This document shows, piece by piece, positions 43,623 to 53,037 of a DNA stretch of 64,000 nt (positions are counted from its first letter, which is position 1; each line of letters begins with the position of its first letter). Source of the stretch: an uncultured Bacteroidales bacterium (GTDB lineage: Bacteria > Bacteroidota > Bacteroidia > Bacteroidales > P3). The stretch is from contig ONLW01000002.1 in assembly GCA_900318835.1 (NCBI GenBank), forward strand, positions 1 to 64,000. The letters run 5' to 3'. The notes under the pieces are model-generated. The model was not told the origin of the DNA. It made no database searches and was given only the letters and a program-made list of their open reading frames with translations. The position numbers and the translations under genes are program-made.

Positions 43623-46600
43623 TTAAACAGGGTCATCGACGGCCACCTGACGGACGGAAATCGAGGGCTGCAGGAAGAGCAGCCAACCGCTGACCCGAGG
43701 GTATCCCATGGCGGCAATGGCGTGGCAATATTTCCGCACCTGCCTGTCATACTTGTCTCCGAGGTCGGCACCCGTCTTGAAGTCCACCACCCAGGTCTCG
43801 TCTGTGGCAAAAACCACACGGTCGGGACGCAGGGGTTCGCCACCATCGGTGAGATCGCACTCATTCTTCACCCTGTAGGCGGGGTCAAAGAAACGCGCCG
43901 TGTCGGGATGCGACAGCACGTCGTGTACCAGCGCTTCAAGCTTCGCACGCTCTCCCTCATCGATTTTTTCAGCCTTGAAGAAAGCCTCCATGAAATCGGA
44001 CACCTTGTCGTCGGCATGCAGGACAGATGCCAGCAGGGCATGGGCGTGGATACCGAAACGTACACGTTCCTCAAGCAGCGGCGTCATGGCACGCTCCGAC
44101 TTCGAGGCAATGTTCACCCTTTCCATCCAGTTGCCGTTGTCAATCCTGTAGACATACACCTCCTTCGGAGACTCTTTTCCATCCTCATTTTTCTCTTTCT
44201 CCACGCGCCGGAAATCCCTGTCACCGAAGTCTGTACGTCCGTCCAGATACTCTTTCAGCATGCGGGCATAGGTCATTGACTCGCCCTTCTCTCCGGGCTC
44301 AGGGCATACCACATAGAGTTGCTCCTCGGGACGGGTGAATGCTACATATAATATATTAAGGTCGTCGACAGCCGCCGATTCCCTTTCGCGGTCGCGCTCG
44401 GAATCGAAGCGTGTCGAGGTGCTTTGGTTCAGCGAGACGTAGGCCGCGGGAAGCGGCTTGTCGCAGGGTGAAAAATCCTTGGCGGCATCGACCCAAATCT
44501 CGTTGCCACGTGAGCCACCTCCGAAGAAAGGACATATCACCACCCTGGCCTGCAAGCCCTTGGCCTTATGGATAGTCATCAGCCGCACAGCATCGCCACC
44601 GTCGGCCGACGAGGCCGAGAGGTCGGCATGGCCGTCGAACCACTCCAGAAAGTCGCCCAACCCCTGCTTGTGACGGGCCGAGAAGGCTGCAGCGCGATTG
44701 AGGAGTGACGAGGTGTAGGCCAAATCACAGCTGTCCAACCGCAAACGGCGCAACAGTTCCTCCAGACAACCATAGAGGTCCTGCGAGAGGAGGTAGCCCG
44801 TGTTAAAGTCGATACCATCCCCGGCCAAAGTTTCCTGCAGGTCGACAGGAACATCAGTGAGGAAGGCCTCGTCGTGGACACTGGACGTGATACCCAACGC
44901 ATTAAGACGGTACAAAAGTTCGGCAGCAGACACACGGTCAGCGCCGTCGTACAGACAGCGCAGAGCCGCCACCAAGGTCATCACCACCTGGCTGTTGCGC
45001 AAATAGAAAGACTCGGCTGAATTCTGTTCCAAATTGCTGTGCTCCAGAAGATAGGATCCTATTGCAGCCAACTCGCGTTTGGTACGGCCTAGAATCATAA
45101 TATCGCGGGCCTGATAGCCACAATCGCTGATTAAGTGATTGATAATCTCGAGCACACGGCAACTGACAGCCTCGCGGTCGTCAGGGTCGACAAACGAAAT
45201 GCCAACATGCCCTTTGGGGCGGTCTGCGCGTTCCTCGTCGACTTTCTGTCGCAGCTCCTCTCGACCCTCCTCGCAAACGCCCTCGGGGCCAAGGTAAATC
45301 TTTCTGGCAAGCTCAACGTCAGCGTAATGACGCCGAATAAGCCACGAAAAGAAGTCGTTGTTGAACGCCACCACATCGTCGGCCGTGCGGTAATTCACTT
45401 CGAGAGATTCCATTCGGTAGTTACCTGGAATCGAGAGCGTTTTCCCGTGGAGGATCATTCCATCGACCTTGGGCAACGCCACAAACTGGCGCACATCGCC
45501 CTGACGGAAGCGATAGATGGCCTGCTTGCCATCACCCACCACCAGCGACTCCCTGCCCTCGGCCACGCCGCCTTCAATCAGCGGCACCAGATTCTGCCAC
45601 TGGAGCACCGACGTGTCCTGAAACTCATCTATCAGAAAATGATGGTAGCGCGAGCCCAGACGCTCATAGACAAACGGCATGGGTTCATCCTGGACTACCT
45701 TGTTAATCAACCGATTAAAATCAGACAGATGCACCACCTCATTATCCCTCGCGTAGGCACGCATCTGACGGTCGAGTTCGCCCAGCAGGGCCATGGAAAA
45801 AAGGCGGCCGAGGAGCAGTCGACAGGTGTTGTAATCCACCATCGGTCCATCAAGCAACTCTTTGATTTTAAAATATATCTTACGCAAAGGTTGCGCGATG
45901 GTCTCGGTACCGGGGAAAGTGGTTTTCGCCTTGCAGAGCAAGTCGCCATTGTAGTCTACATTCTCGAAAACATTGGCCACGTAACTATTGATTGTCAGCG
46001 ACTTTTTCTCCTTCACGCTGTCGCGGAAAGTCTCCATACGTGAGAAGAATCCATAGAACCCTGTCTTGCCACGGTTGCAATGCTCCACTTCCATTCCAAT
46101 ACTACGCAAAAGCCCCATGGCCTTGGCCCCCAACTCTTCTACACTCAGCTCATAATCAGCGCAGTATTTTCGGTAGGAGGCATGCATCTGCATATAGTCG
46201 TCGAGCGAGTAGCGCGACAGTCTCTTCAGGTATTCGTCGGCGCCTTCCGAGAAGAGCTGGTTTGCGAGAGCGGTGAGCGACCCCACGATATCGAACCCTT
46301 TATCTTCCTCCATATTACTGACAGCGAAGCGGTTGACCACCTCGGTCAGAGCCTCGTTGCCCGGCGTGCCGACAAGTGCCATCAAGCCGCTGACGGCATG
46401 CTCAATGAGGTCGTCCTGCTCAATCATCACCTCGAAATTCACCGGCTGATTCAGGTCGTGGGCAAAAGTGCGCACAACACGGTGCATAAAGCTATCGATG
46501 GTGCAGACCGAAAGGTCGCTGTAACGGTGAAGGATGGCGCTGCGAAGGTCGGCGGACATGTCGCGCAAGTCGCTATCAGTCAACGGTGGAAGGTGACGCA

Positions 46601-46895
46601 CAACACGGTCTTCGTTGAGGTCGGACAGCAGTTTCCGGCCCATCTTCGACTTCTCGGGGTCGGCGCCATGCCCAGCCATCTCGCCCAGGTAGTCCATAAT
46701 CCTGGTCTTCATCTCGTTGGCAGCCTTATTGGTAAAGGTAATGGCCAGAATGCCACGGAAACGCGTCTTCACGTTGCTGGGTCCTCCAGCCATGGCCAAC
46801 TTCAAGTACTCGCACACCAGGTTGAACGTCTTGCCCGACCCGGCAGCAGCCTTGCAGATGACAAACGGCCCCTTTGAAATATTAAAATCGCCCAT
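43623..46895 (-). CDS. AddA/RecB-like helicase-nuclease (UvrD family)
   Basis: The protein has 1090 residues. Helicase motifs are KAAAGSGKTFNL (I), LAITFTNKAANEMK (Ia), HFLIDEFQDTSVLQWQ (II), VGDGKQAIYRFRQGD (III), LEVNYRT (IV), TIHKAKGLQARVVI (V) and LYVAFTRPEEQLYV (VI). The C-terminus has a PD-(D/E)XK nuclease end with VDFKTGADLGDKYDRQVRKY. It resembles AddA-type DNA end processing enzymes; an AddB partner is not adjacent. The ATG at 46895 is used because an upstream ATG at 46919 falls inside the promoter -7 box. Confidence 0.9.
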   Translation of the reverse strand: MGDFNISKGPFVICKAAAGSGKTFNLVCEYLKLAMAGGPSNVKTRFRGILAITFTNKAANEMKTRIMDYLGEMAGHGADPEKSKMGRKLLSDLNEDRVVRHLPPLTDSDLRDMSADLRSAILHRYSDLSVCTIDSFMHRVVRTFAHDLNQPVNFEVMIEQDDLIEHAVSGLMALVGTPGNEALTEVVNRFAVSNMEEDKGFDIVGSLTALANQLFSEGADEYLKRLSRYSLDDYMQMHASYRKYCADYELSVEELGAKAMGLLRSIGMEVEHCNRGKTGFYGFFSRMETFRDSVKEKKSLTINSYVANVFENVDYNGDLLCKAKTTFPGTETIAQPLRKIYFKIKELLDGPMVDYNTCRLLLGRLFSMALLGELDRQMRAYARDNEVVHLSDFNRLINKVVQDEPMPFVYERLGSRYHHFLIDEFQDTSVLQWQNLVPLIEGGVAEGRESLVVGDGKQAIYRFRQGDVRQFVALPKVDGMILHGKTLSIPGNYRMESLEVNYRTADDVVAFNNDFFSWLIRRHYADVELARKIYLGPEGVCEEGREELRQKVDEERADRPKGHVGISFVDPDDREAVSCRVLEIINHLISDCGYQARDIMILGRTKRELAAIGSYLLEHSNLEQNSAESFYLRNSQVVMTLVAALRCLYDGADRVSAAELLYRLNALGITSSVHDEAFLTDVPVDLQETLAGDGIDFNTGYLLSQDLYGCLEELLRRLRLDSCDLAYTSSLLNRAAAFSARHKQGLGDFLEWFDGHADLSASSADGGDAVRLMTIHKAKGLQARVVICPFFGGGSRGNEIWVDAAKDFSPCDKPLPAAYVSLNQSTSTRFDSERDRERESAAVDDLNILYVAFTRPEEQLYVVCPEPGEKGESMTYARMLKEYLDGRTDFGDRDFRRVEKEKNEDGKESPKEVYVYRIDNGNWMERVNIASKSERAMTPLLEERVRFGIHAHALLASVLHADDKVSDFMEAFFKAEKIDEGERAKLEALVHDVLSHPDTARFFDPAYRVKNECDLTDGGEPLRPDRVVFATDETWVVDFKTGADLGDKYDRQVRKYCHAIAAMGYPRVSGWLLFLQPSISVRQVAVDDPV

Positions 46896-46915
46896 CAAAA
46901 ATGTTAAAAACAGAT

Positions 46916-46948
46916 GCAAAGATACACCTTTTTACCCACACAGCCAAA
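46916..46948 (-). promoter_or_regulatory. Promoter of the AddA-like gene
   Basis: On the minus strand TTTG (46945-46948) is followed after 20 bases by TATCTTTGC (46916-46924), a full match, about 20 bases before the chosen ATG. Confidence 0.8.
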
Positions 46949-47020
46949 TCATCATCACAAAGCACTGGTTCACAGAGCACAGGAATTCACATCGACCACC
47001 TGTCATCACCCTACCGCCAC

Positions 47021-47097
47021 CCTACCATCTCCCACCATGGTAGGAGATGGGTGGGAGATGGGTAGGAGATAGTAAAGAGTTGGGTAAGAGTTGATAG
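47021..47097 (+). repeat. 11-base-period palindromic element, copy C
   Basis: CCATCTCCCACCATGG reads into GGTAGGAGATGG with one mismatch in the inverted repeat; the tail carries units such as ATGGGTAGGAG, ATAGTAAAGAG and TTGGGTAAGAG. After the tail it shares a TTTACAAGC end with copy A. Confidence 0.85.
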
Positions 47098-47232
47098 GTA
47101 GTATACACTGATTTACAAGCGGTTACAAAGGGGCAATTTCGAGGCGGTTTCGAAAAAATAAAGAAAAAGTCAGCGGATAATATAAAACTCACGTTGTCAA
47201 ATGTTTCCGCTCAATAGCAGATTCGTTCTATT

Positions 47233-47313
47233 CCCCACCCCCTACTCCCTCGGAATATATTGGAAGCGACATCCGTCCCCTCCCCGCAGGGAGGGGGCAA
47301 GAGGGGGGGAGGA
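47233..47313. repeat. GC-rich palindromic stretch
   Basis: Runs of C and G include CCCCTCCCCGCAGGGAGGGG at about 47277, of the same type as the in-frame insert in the plug gene at 17630. Confidence 0.55.
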
Positions 47314-47397
47314 ATGAAAGAAACTGAGGATAACGAGTAGTAGGGTTCTCTTTTTTAATCTTTTTATATTTATTCACCATATTTAAAGTTTTTTTTG

Positions 47398-47406
47398 TAT
47401 ATTTGC
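47398..47406 (+). promoter_or_regulatory. Promoter -7 box of mutA
   Basis: TATATTTGC fits TAnnTTTG, 36 bases before the mutA ATG. No clear -33 TTTG. Confidence 0.55.
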
Positions 47407-47442
47407 AATTTACTATTGGAAACAAATAAACGATACAACATA

Positions 47443-49323
47443 ATGGAAGACAACAAATTGTTCACCGAATTCCCGCCCGTTTCGACTGAGAAATGGGAAG
47501 AAGTCATCAACAAAGACCTCAAAGGGGCCGACTACGAGAAGAAACTCGTGTGGCGCACCATCGAGGGTTTCAAGGTGAAGCCCTACTACCGCGCCGAAGA
47601 CCTCGAAGGACTCGAATATCTCGACAGTAACCCTGGCCAGATGCCCTACACCCGCGGAAAACACACCGACAACAACGTGTGGGACGTGCGTCAGGACATC
47701 CGCATCGCCGACCCCAAGGAGGCCAACCGCGTGGCCCTCGATGCTGTGGAGCGTGGTGCCACCTCACTGGGCATCTGTGCCCAAGGCATCAAGACCCTCG
47801 ACGATATGATTGCCCTCTTCAAAGGTATCTATATCAACGCCGTGAGCATCAACTTCACCTGCTCTGAGGATTACCTACAGTTGCTGAAACTCTATGTCGA
47901 CTACGCCAACCTGCAGGGTATCAATCCCAAAGAGCTTCAGGGCTCCTGTGAGTTCGACCCCTTCCGCTATGCACTGAAGCATGGTAGCTTCCATCGTGGA
48001 GAGGAGGAGGACTTCCTGATGGCCAAGCAGTTGATTGAGTTCGCCCATGCCAACCTGCCCAACTTCCGCGTGCTCACCGTCCACGGCAGCCTGTTGCACA
48101 ACGCTGGTTCAAACATCGTGCAAGAACTCGGCTTCAGCCTCGCCGCCGCCAACGAGCTGGTGGCCCGTCTCGCCGACCTCGGTGTGAAACCCCACCGCGT
48201 GGCCAGCCGCATCGTCCTCAACGTGGGCGTCGGAAGCACCTACTTCATGGAGATGGCCAAGATTCGCGCTGCCCGACTGCTGTGGAGCAAGATTGTGGAG
48301 CAGTACAAGCCCGAGTGCGACTGCGCCTACAAGCTCTTCATCCATGCCACCACCAGCGAGTGGAACCAGTCGGTCTACGACCCCTATGTCAACATGCTGC
48401 GCTCAACCACCGAGGCCATGTCGGCCTGCATCGCCGGTGCTGATAGCATCTCGGTGCTGCCCTTCGACAACGCCTATAAAGAGGCCGACGACTTCGGCTA
48501 TCGCATCGCCCGCAACCAGCAGTTGCTGCTGAAAGAAGAGAGCTACCTCGACAAAATTGCCGACCCCGCCGCCGGCAGTTATTATATTGAAAACCTCACC
48601 GACCAGATTGCCAAAGGTGCCTGGGAGAACTTCCTCAAGATTGAGGAAATCGGCGGCTTCTGCAAAGCCATCCGCCAAGGCTACGTGCAGGACGAGGTGG
48701 AGAAGACCGCCCGCCAGCGCGACCTCGACATCGCCACCCGCAAAACCACTATCCTCGGCACCAACCAGTATCCCAACCTGCTGGAAAAAATGGGCGAGAA
48801 AGTGGAGAGTGGAAAGAGCAAAGCAGATAGCGGAAAGTGCTGCTGTGGCTGTAAACAAGGCGATGAGGTACGTATCCTCAAGCCCTATCGCGGCGCCGAG
48901 CCCTTCGAGGCCCTCCGCCTGGCCACCGAACGCAGCGGCAAGCGCCCCAAAGTGTTCCTGCTGACCTACGGCAACCTCACCATGCGCAAAGCCCGTGCCG
49001 GCTTCGCCACCAACTTCTTCGGCGTGGCAGGCTACGAAATCATAGACAACCCCGGCTTCGCCTCCGCCGAGGAAGGTGCCCAAGCCGCCCTCGAGAGCAA
49101 GGCCGACATCGTGGTGCTCTGCTCCTCTGACGACGAGTATGCCGAAATCACCGAACCCGCCTGCAAGGCTCTCAAAGGCAAGGTGAAGAGCCTCGTCCTC
49201 GCAGGCTTCCCCAAAGAGATGGTGGAGACCTACAAGGGCTATGGTATCGATGAGTTCATCCATGTGAAAACCAACGTTCTCGAATGCCTCACCGCCTTCC
49301 AGAAAATGTTCGGAATCATCTAA
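47443..49323 (+). CDS. mutA: Methylmalonyl-CoA mutase small subunit
   Basis: The protein has 626 residues. An N-terminal (beta/alpha)8-type domain has GQMPYTRGKHTDNNVWDVRQ in the place of the family's substrate-tunnel motif, later DPAAGSYYIENLT, and a C-terminal B12-fold domain without the cobalamin-binding DxHxxG, as expected for the non-catalytic small subunit. The mutase interconverts succinyl-CoA and methylmalonyl-CoA in propionate formation. The catalytic mutB normally follows directly but is absent. The inter-domain linker contains a heptamer repeat (48798-48839) and a CCCGC cluster. Confidence 0.93.
   Translation: MEDNKLFTEFPPVSTEKWEEVINKDLKGADYEKKLVWRTIEGFKVKPYYRAEDLEGLEYLDSNPGQMPYTRGKHTDNNVWDVRQDIRIADPKEANRVALDAVERGATSLGICAQGIKTLDDMIALFKGIYINAVSINFTCSEDYLQLLKLYVDYANLQGINPKELQGSCEFDPFRYALKHGSFHRGEEEDFLMAKQLIEFAHANLPNFRVLTVHGSLLHNAGSNIVQELGFSLAAANELVARLADLGVKPHRVASRIVLNVGVGSTYFMEMAKIRAARLLWSKIVEQYKPECDCAYKLFIHATTSEWNQSVYDPYVNMLRSTTEAMSACIAGADSISVLPFDNAYKEADDFGYRIARNQQLLLKEESYLDKIADPAAGSYYIENLTDQIAKGAWENFLKIEEIGGFCKAIRQGYVQDEVEKTARQRDLDIATRKTTILGTNQYPNLLEKMGEKVESGKSKADSGKCCCGCKQGDEVRILKPYRGAEPFEALRLATERSGKRPKVFLLTYGNLTMRKARAGFATNFFGVAGYEIIDNPGFASAEEGAQAALESKADIVVLCSSDDEYAEITEPACKALKGKVKSLVLAGFPKEMVETYKGYGIDEFIHVKTNVLECLTAFQKMFGII
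48798..48839 (+). repeat. In-frame 7-base tandem repeat in mutA
   Basis: Six units in register (GAAAGTG, GAGAGTG, GAAAGAG, CAAAGCA, GATAGCG, GAAAGTG) make 42 bases, a multiple of three, and encode a Lys/Ser/Glu-rich linker between the two domains. Confidence 0.8.
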
Positions 49324-50402
49324 AGCGGCTCGACCGCTACATCCTGGGCAAGTACCTGAAGACTTTTCTTCTGGCACTTGCCCTTATCATCATTATCGTC
49401 ATCACCTTCGACGTGAGCGAGAAGCTCGACGATTTCCTCGAACACCACGCCACTTTCTGGCAGGTGCTTTCCGTCTATTACGTCAACTTCATCCCAGGAT
49501 TCGTCCTCCTCTACAGCCCTTTGTTCATCTTCATCTCCGTCATTTTCTTCACCTCGAAGATGGCGGGCAACAGCGAGATTATCGCCATCCTCAGTTCGGG
49601 CGTGCGCTACGGGCGCATGCTACGGCCCTACATCTATGGCGCCGTCATCGTGGCCGTGGCGGTCTTCATTCTGGGCAACTTCGTCATCCCCAACTCCAAC
49701 CGCAGGCTCATCGCTTTCGAAGAGGAGTATGTCAAGTCGAGAAAGACCAACTACTACTCCAACCTCCACTTCCAGTCGGAGCCCGGAGTACAGGTCTATG
49801 CTGAGAGCTACGACGTCATCCAGTTGCAAGCCTTCAAGTTCTGCCGAGAGGAGATTGACAGCGAGGGTCGGTTGCTGCGTCGCGAGGAGGCCAACAGCAT
49901 TGTCTTCGACACCGCCACCAACCTTTGGCGCTGCAACGGCTATTCGCTGCGCACCATAGACAGCAACCGCCGCGAGACACTCACTTTCGAGCGTAGCATC
50001 GATATCGACCTCAACATCAGCCCCGAGGACCTCAACCTCCTATCCACACGCGTGGAGACCATGAACACCCCCGAGCTCATCCGTTACATCCACCGCGAGG
50101 AGATGCGTGGCACCGGAACCGTGAAGACCTCGCGTATCGAGCTTTGGCAGCGCCTCATCAATCCCTTGGCCATCATTGTGATGACCCTCATCGGCGTGGC
50201 CATCGCTGCCCGCAAAAGCCGCGGAGGCATTGGCATACACTTAGCCATAGGCATCACCATCGCCTTCTCCTTCATCGTCTTCATGAAAATCACCACCGTT
50301 TTCGCCACCAACGGCGACCTCTCGCCCTTTATGGCCGTCATGCTCCCGCAGATAGTCTTCGGAATCGCCGCCGCCTGGCTCATATACAAAGCACCCAAAT
50401 AA
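49284..50402 (+). CDS. LptF/LptG-family lipopolysaccharide export permease
   Basis: The protein has 372 residues. After the family start (KRLDRYILGKYLKTFLLALAL) come three membrane helices, a periplasmic jellyroll domain (about 130-270) and three more helices (INPLAIIVMTLIGVAIAARK onward). LptF/G move lipopolysaccharide out of the inner membrane with LptB. The only available start is an ATG 40 bases inside mutA, giving an N-terminal extension of about 13 residues before the conserved KRLDRYIL. Confidence 0.88.
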   Translation: MPHRLPENVRNHLKRLDRYILGKYLKTFLLALALIIIIVITFDVSEKLDDFLEHHATFWQVLSVYYVNFIPGFVLLYSPLFIFISVIFFTSKMAGNSEIIAILSSGVRYGRMLRPYIYGAVIVAVAVFILGNFVIPNSNRRLIAFEEEYVKSRKTNYYSNLHFQSEPGVQVYAESYDVIQLQAFKFCREEIDSEGRLLRREEANSIVFDTATNLWRCNGYSLRTIDSNRRETLTFERSIDIDLNISPEDLNLLSTRVETMNTPELIRYIHREEMRGTGTVKTSRIELWQRLINPLAIIVMTLIGVAIAARKSRGGIGIHLAIGITIAFSFIVFMKITTVFATNGDLSPFMAVMLPQIVFGIAAAWLIYKAPK

Positions 50403-50406
50403 TATT

Positions 50407-50826
50407 ATGACAATACAGGAAATAGAACAGCAGATTATCGACGAGTTCGCTAATTTCGACGAATGGCTCGACAAATACGCCTACCTTATCGACCTCGGCA
50501 AGGAGTGTCCCGCCATCGACGAAAAAGACAAAACCGAAGAGAACCTCATCCGTGGCTGTCAGAGCCGTGTGTGGCTCAGCTGCGAGCAGCGCGACGGACG
50601 ACTCTTCTTTCGTGCCGACAGCGATGCCGTCATCACACGCGGCATCATCACACTCCTCATCCGTGCCTTCGACGGACAGACCCCTCAGGACATCCTCGAT
50701 GCCGACCTTGCCTTCATCGACGCCATCGGCCTCAAGGAGCACCTCTCCCCCACCCGCTCCAACGGTCTCACCTCGATGGTGAAGCAGATGAAGATGTACG
50801 CGCTGGCCTATAAAATGAAGCAATAA
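50407..50826 (+). CDS. sufE: SufE-family cysteine desulfurase activator
   Basis: The protein has 139 residues. The active Cys is in LIRGCQSRVWL, preceded by the family pattern CPAIDEKDKTEENL. SufE takes sulfur from the cysteine desulfurase SufS and passes it to the scaffold. It starts four bases after the permease gene and its last base overlaps the start of the next Suf-type gene. Confidence 0.93.
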   Translation: MTIQEIEQQIIDEFANFDEWLDKYAYLIDLGKECPAIDEKDKTEENLIRGCQSRVWLSCEQRDGRLFFRADSDAVITRGIITLLIRAFDGQTPQDILDADLAFIDAIGLKEHLSPTRSNGLTSMVKQMKMYALAYKMKQ

Positions 50827-51143
50827 TGGAACCCAACAAAGACACCATCTGGAGCGCAGTGGTCAACTGTCTCAAGAACATCTACGACCCCGAGATACCA
50901 GTCAACATTTACGACCTAGGTCTCATCTATAAAGTGGACGTCGACGACGAACTCAACGTCAAGATTCTCATGACCATGACGGCGCCCGACTGCCCCGAGG
51001 CGGAATACATGTTCCAGGAAGTGAAGCAGATGGTGAGCTACATCTCGGGCGTGAAGAGCGTCGACGTCGAGCTCACCTTTGACCCGCCCTGGAGCATGGA
51101 CATGATCCCCGACGACATCAAAGTGGAACTAGGATTTTTATAA
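50826..51143 (+). CDS. SufT-like MIP18/DUF59 Fe-S maturation protein
   Basis: The protein has 105 residues. The DUF59 pattern is complete: YDPEIPVNIYDLGLIYKVDV, MTMTAPDCPEAEYM and VELTFDPPWSMDMIP. Members help load Fe-S clusters onto target proteins. It forms a pair with sufE. Confidence 0.92.
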   Translation: MEPNKDTIWSAVVNCLKNIYDPEIPVNIYDLGLIYKVDVDDELNVKILMTMTAPDCPEAEYMFQEVKQMVSYISGVKSVDVELTFDPPWSMDMIPDDIKVELGFL

Positions 51144-51180
51144 CCTGGGACAACTTAGGATAGTCTAAAAAACAAGCCTC

Positions 51181-52263
51181 ATGCGCCTCTTCAAGAAACA
51201 CTCCCATGCAGACCTTTCCGGCCGTTCTTTAGACCGGATGGCATGGTACCGTTTCCGCCGCAATCCGCTCTCCATCGCTAGCTTGGTGGTCATCGGGTTC
51301 TTTCTCCTTGTGGCATTCCTCGGCTACCTCATCACCCCCGACCACACACCTTACTGCAACCAGCAGTACCTCGAACTTGCCACCCTCAAGCCCTTCTCAA
51401 AGGCCACCTTCCTCCTCACCGACCCCACCGACGCCCACACCTCTGCCCTGAAACGCATGATTCAGGGAGAGCCTCTTCCCTACACCGCCACTCCCATAAT
51501 AAAACATAGATACGCGCGCGACAGCATCGTTGCCACACCCTACAACGGTGATCCCATCACCGTGGCGCGCAACGAGGCCGAGATACGCAACCGCACCTTC
51601 ATCTTAGGCACTGACGGCTACGGACGCGATGTCCTCAGCATGCTCATGATTGGCTCGCGAGTGAGTCTCTCCGTAGGATTCATCGCCATCCTCATTGCCC
51701 TGCTACTGGGCATCACCCTTGGTGCCCTCGCCGCCTACCACGGCGGGTGGGTCGACAACCTCATCCTATGGCTCATCAACGTTGTGTGGTCAATCCCCAC
51801 GGTACTGCTGGTCATCGCCATCACCTTCGTTCTAGGTAAAGGCTTCTGGCAAATCTTTATCGCCGTGGGCCTGACGATGTGGGTCGACATCGCGCGTGTG
51901 GTGCGAGGCGAGGTACTCAGCATCAAAGAGAAGGAGTATGTCGAAGCCACACGTGCCCTCGGCTACAGCACCTTCCGCACTATCTTCCGCCACATCCTGC
52001 CCAACATCGTAGGTGCCGTGGTGGTCATCGCTGCCTCCAACTTCGCCAGCGCCATCCTCCTCGAAGCAGGTTTAAGCTTCCTCGGCATCGGTGTGCAGCC
52101 CCCCATGCCGTCGTGGGGCATGATGGTGAAGGAAAACTATGGCTACATCCTCCTCGACAGCGCCTACTTGGCCCTGCTGCCCGGCTTGGCCATCATGCTC
52201 GTCGTCCTGGCCTTCATGCTCCTCGCCAACGGGTTGCGCGACGCCCTCGACATTAAACGTTAG
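51181..52263 (+). CDS. OppC/DppC-like ABC transporter permease
   Basis: The protein has 360 residues. One membrane helix near residues 31-52 is followed by a periplasmic stretch of about 95 residues, then five helices with the EAA loop EYVEATRALGYSTFRTIFRHILP. Peptide uptake is the usual role. No OppB permease, binding protein or ATPase gene is beside it, so it depends on partners elsewhere. Confidence 0.88.
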   Translation: MRLFKKHSHADLSGRSLDRMAWYRFRRNPLSIASLVVIGFFLLVAFLGYLITPDHTPYCNQQYLELATLKPFSKATFLLTDPTDAHTSALKRMIQGEPLPYTATPIIKHRYARDSIVATPYNGDPITVARNEAEIRNRTFILGTDGYGRDVLSMLMIGSRVSLSVGFIAILIALLLGITLGALAAYHGGWVDNLILWLINVVWSIPTVLLVIAITFVLGKGFWQIFIAVGLTMWVDIARVVRGEVLSIKEKEYVEATRALGYSTFRTIFRHILPNIVGAVVVIAASNFASAILLEAGLSFLGIGVQPPMPSWGMMVKENYGYILLDSAYLALLPGLAIMLVVLAFMLLANGLRDALDIKR

Positions 52264-52328
52264 ACTTTTGGAAAACGACGTTAAGAACAATTAACACTCC
52301 AAAAAAACTCCATATTGAAAAAAATATG

Positions 52329-52337
52329 TACTTTTGC
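52329..52337 (+). promoter_or_regulatory. Promoter -7 box of lipoprotein genes
   Basis: TACTTTTGC fits TAnnTTTG, 58 bases before the ATG at 52395. No -33 element at the right distance. Confidence 0.5.
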
Positions 52338-52394
52338 ACTTTGAAATAAGAAAAAGAAAACAAATAATATTAACCCAAAAAACATTAAAACACA

Positions 52395-53012
52395 ATGAAG
52401 AACATTTTCAAAATGATGGGCATTGCCCTGCTCGCTTGCAGCATGATTATGGTTTCCTGCAAGAAGGATGATGACAGTAACAACGAAGGTGGCCAGGGCG
52501 GCGGCGGTCAGGAGACTACCGAAGTTTGGTCCGCTTCCATTGATGGTACTGCTATCGACGTTTCCGGCTATCATTCTGGCGCATGTGGTTACAACTCTAA
52601 CCAAGACCTCGTTTGGCTTTTCCAAACTGCAAAAAGAGCCGAAGGCCAAAATGTATACTTCCCCTATATCATCTCCTATTTCTTTGGCGCTACTGCTGAT
52701 GATGCCCAAATCAGTAGCGTGGAACTCTACAAAGACACATATTACTCCCTTGGAGATGAAGATTATGGCGATTATCAGGTCAGAGAGTTACTCTCTTTCA
52801 ATGTCTCCAACCTCGACGCAACCAGCCACAAACTGAGCGCCACTTTCAGTGTCAAAATGTATGAATTTGGTGCATACATGCAGTATTGGCAGAGTGTTGA
52901 TGAGGAAGATCCTCGCACCGATGAAGAGATTAATGAGGCTGCTAAGGATGCCGGCACCAACCTCACTCTTGGCGTCAGCCTGTCCAACATCAAATTCACC
53001 TTCACTGAGTAA
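52395..53012 (+). CDS. Lipoprotein of unknown function
   Basis: The protein has 205 residues. The lipobox Cys is in SMIMVSCKKDDD, followed by a Gly-rich linker (GGQGGGGQ) and a beta-rich domain. It resembles the many small Bacteroidota surface lipoproteins with an acidic stretch after the Cys, which can favour surface export. No family recognised. Confidence 0.75.
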   Translation: MKNIFKMMGIALLACSMIMVSCKKDDDSNNEGGQGGGGQETTEVWSASIDGTAIDVSGYHSGACGYNSNQDLVWLFQTAKRAEGQNVYFPYIISYFFGATADDAQISSVELYKDTYYSLGDEDYGDYQVRELLSFNVSNLDATSHKLSATFSVKMYEFGAYMQYWQSVDEEDPRTDEEINEAAKDAGTNLTLGVSLSNIKFTFTE

Positions 53013-53037
53013 TAACAACAAAACAATTATTTAAGCC

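Larger units (their letters stand above)
46896..47442. other. Intergenic region between divergent helicase and mutase genes
   Basis: The stretch holds two outward promoters, 11-base-period repeat copy C and a GC-rich palindrome. No reading frame or RNA gene could be supported. Confidence 0.7.

Noticed and set aside
45135-46877. Plus-strand frames of 302 and 265 codons opposite the AddA-like gene
   Set aside because: They are shadows of a gene in which all helicase motifs are intact.
47233-47313. Possible riboswitch (cobalamin type) before mutA
   Set aside because: The region is a GC-rich repeat with no cobalamin-box sequence, and it lies upstream of the mutA -7 box, so it would not be transcribed.
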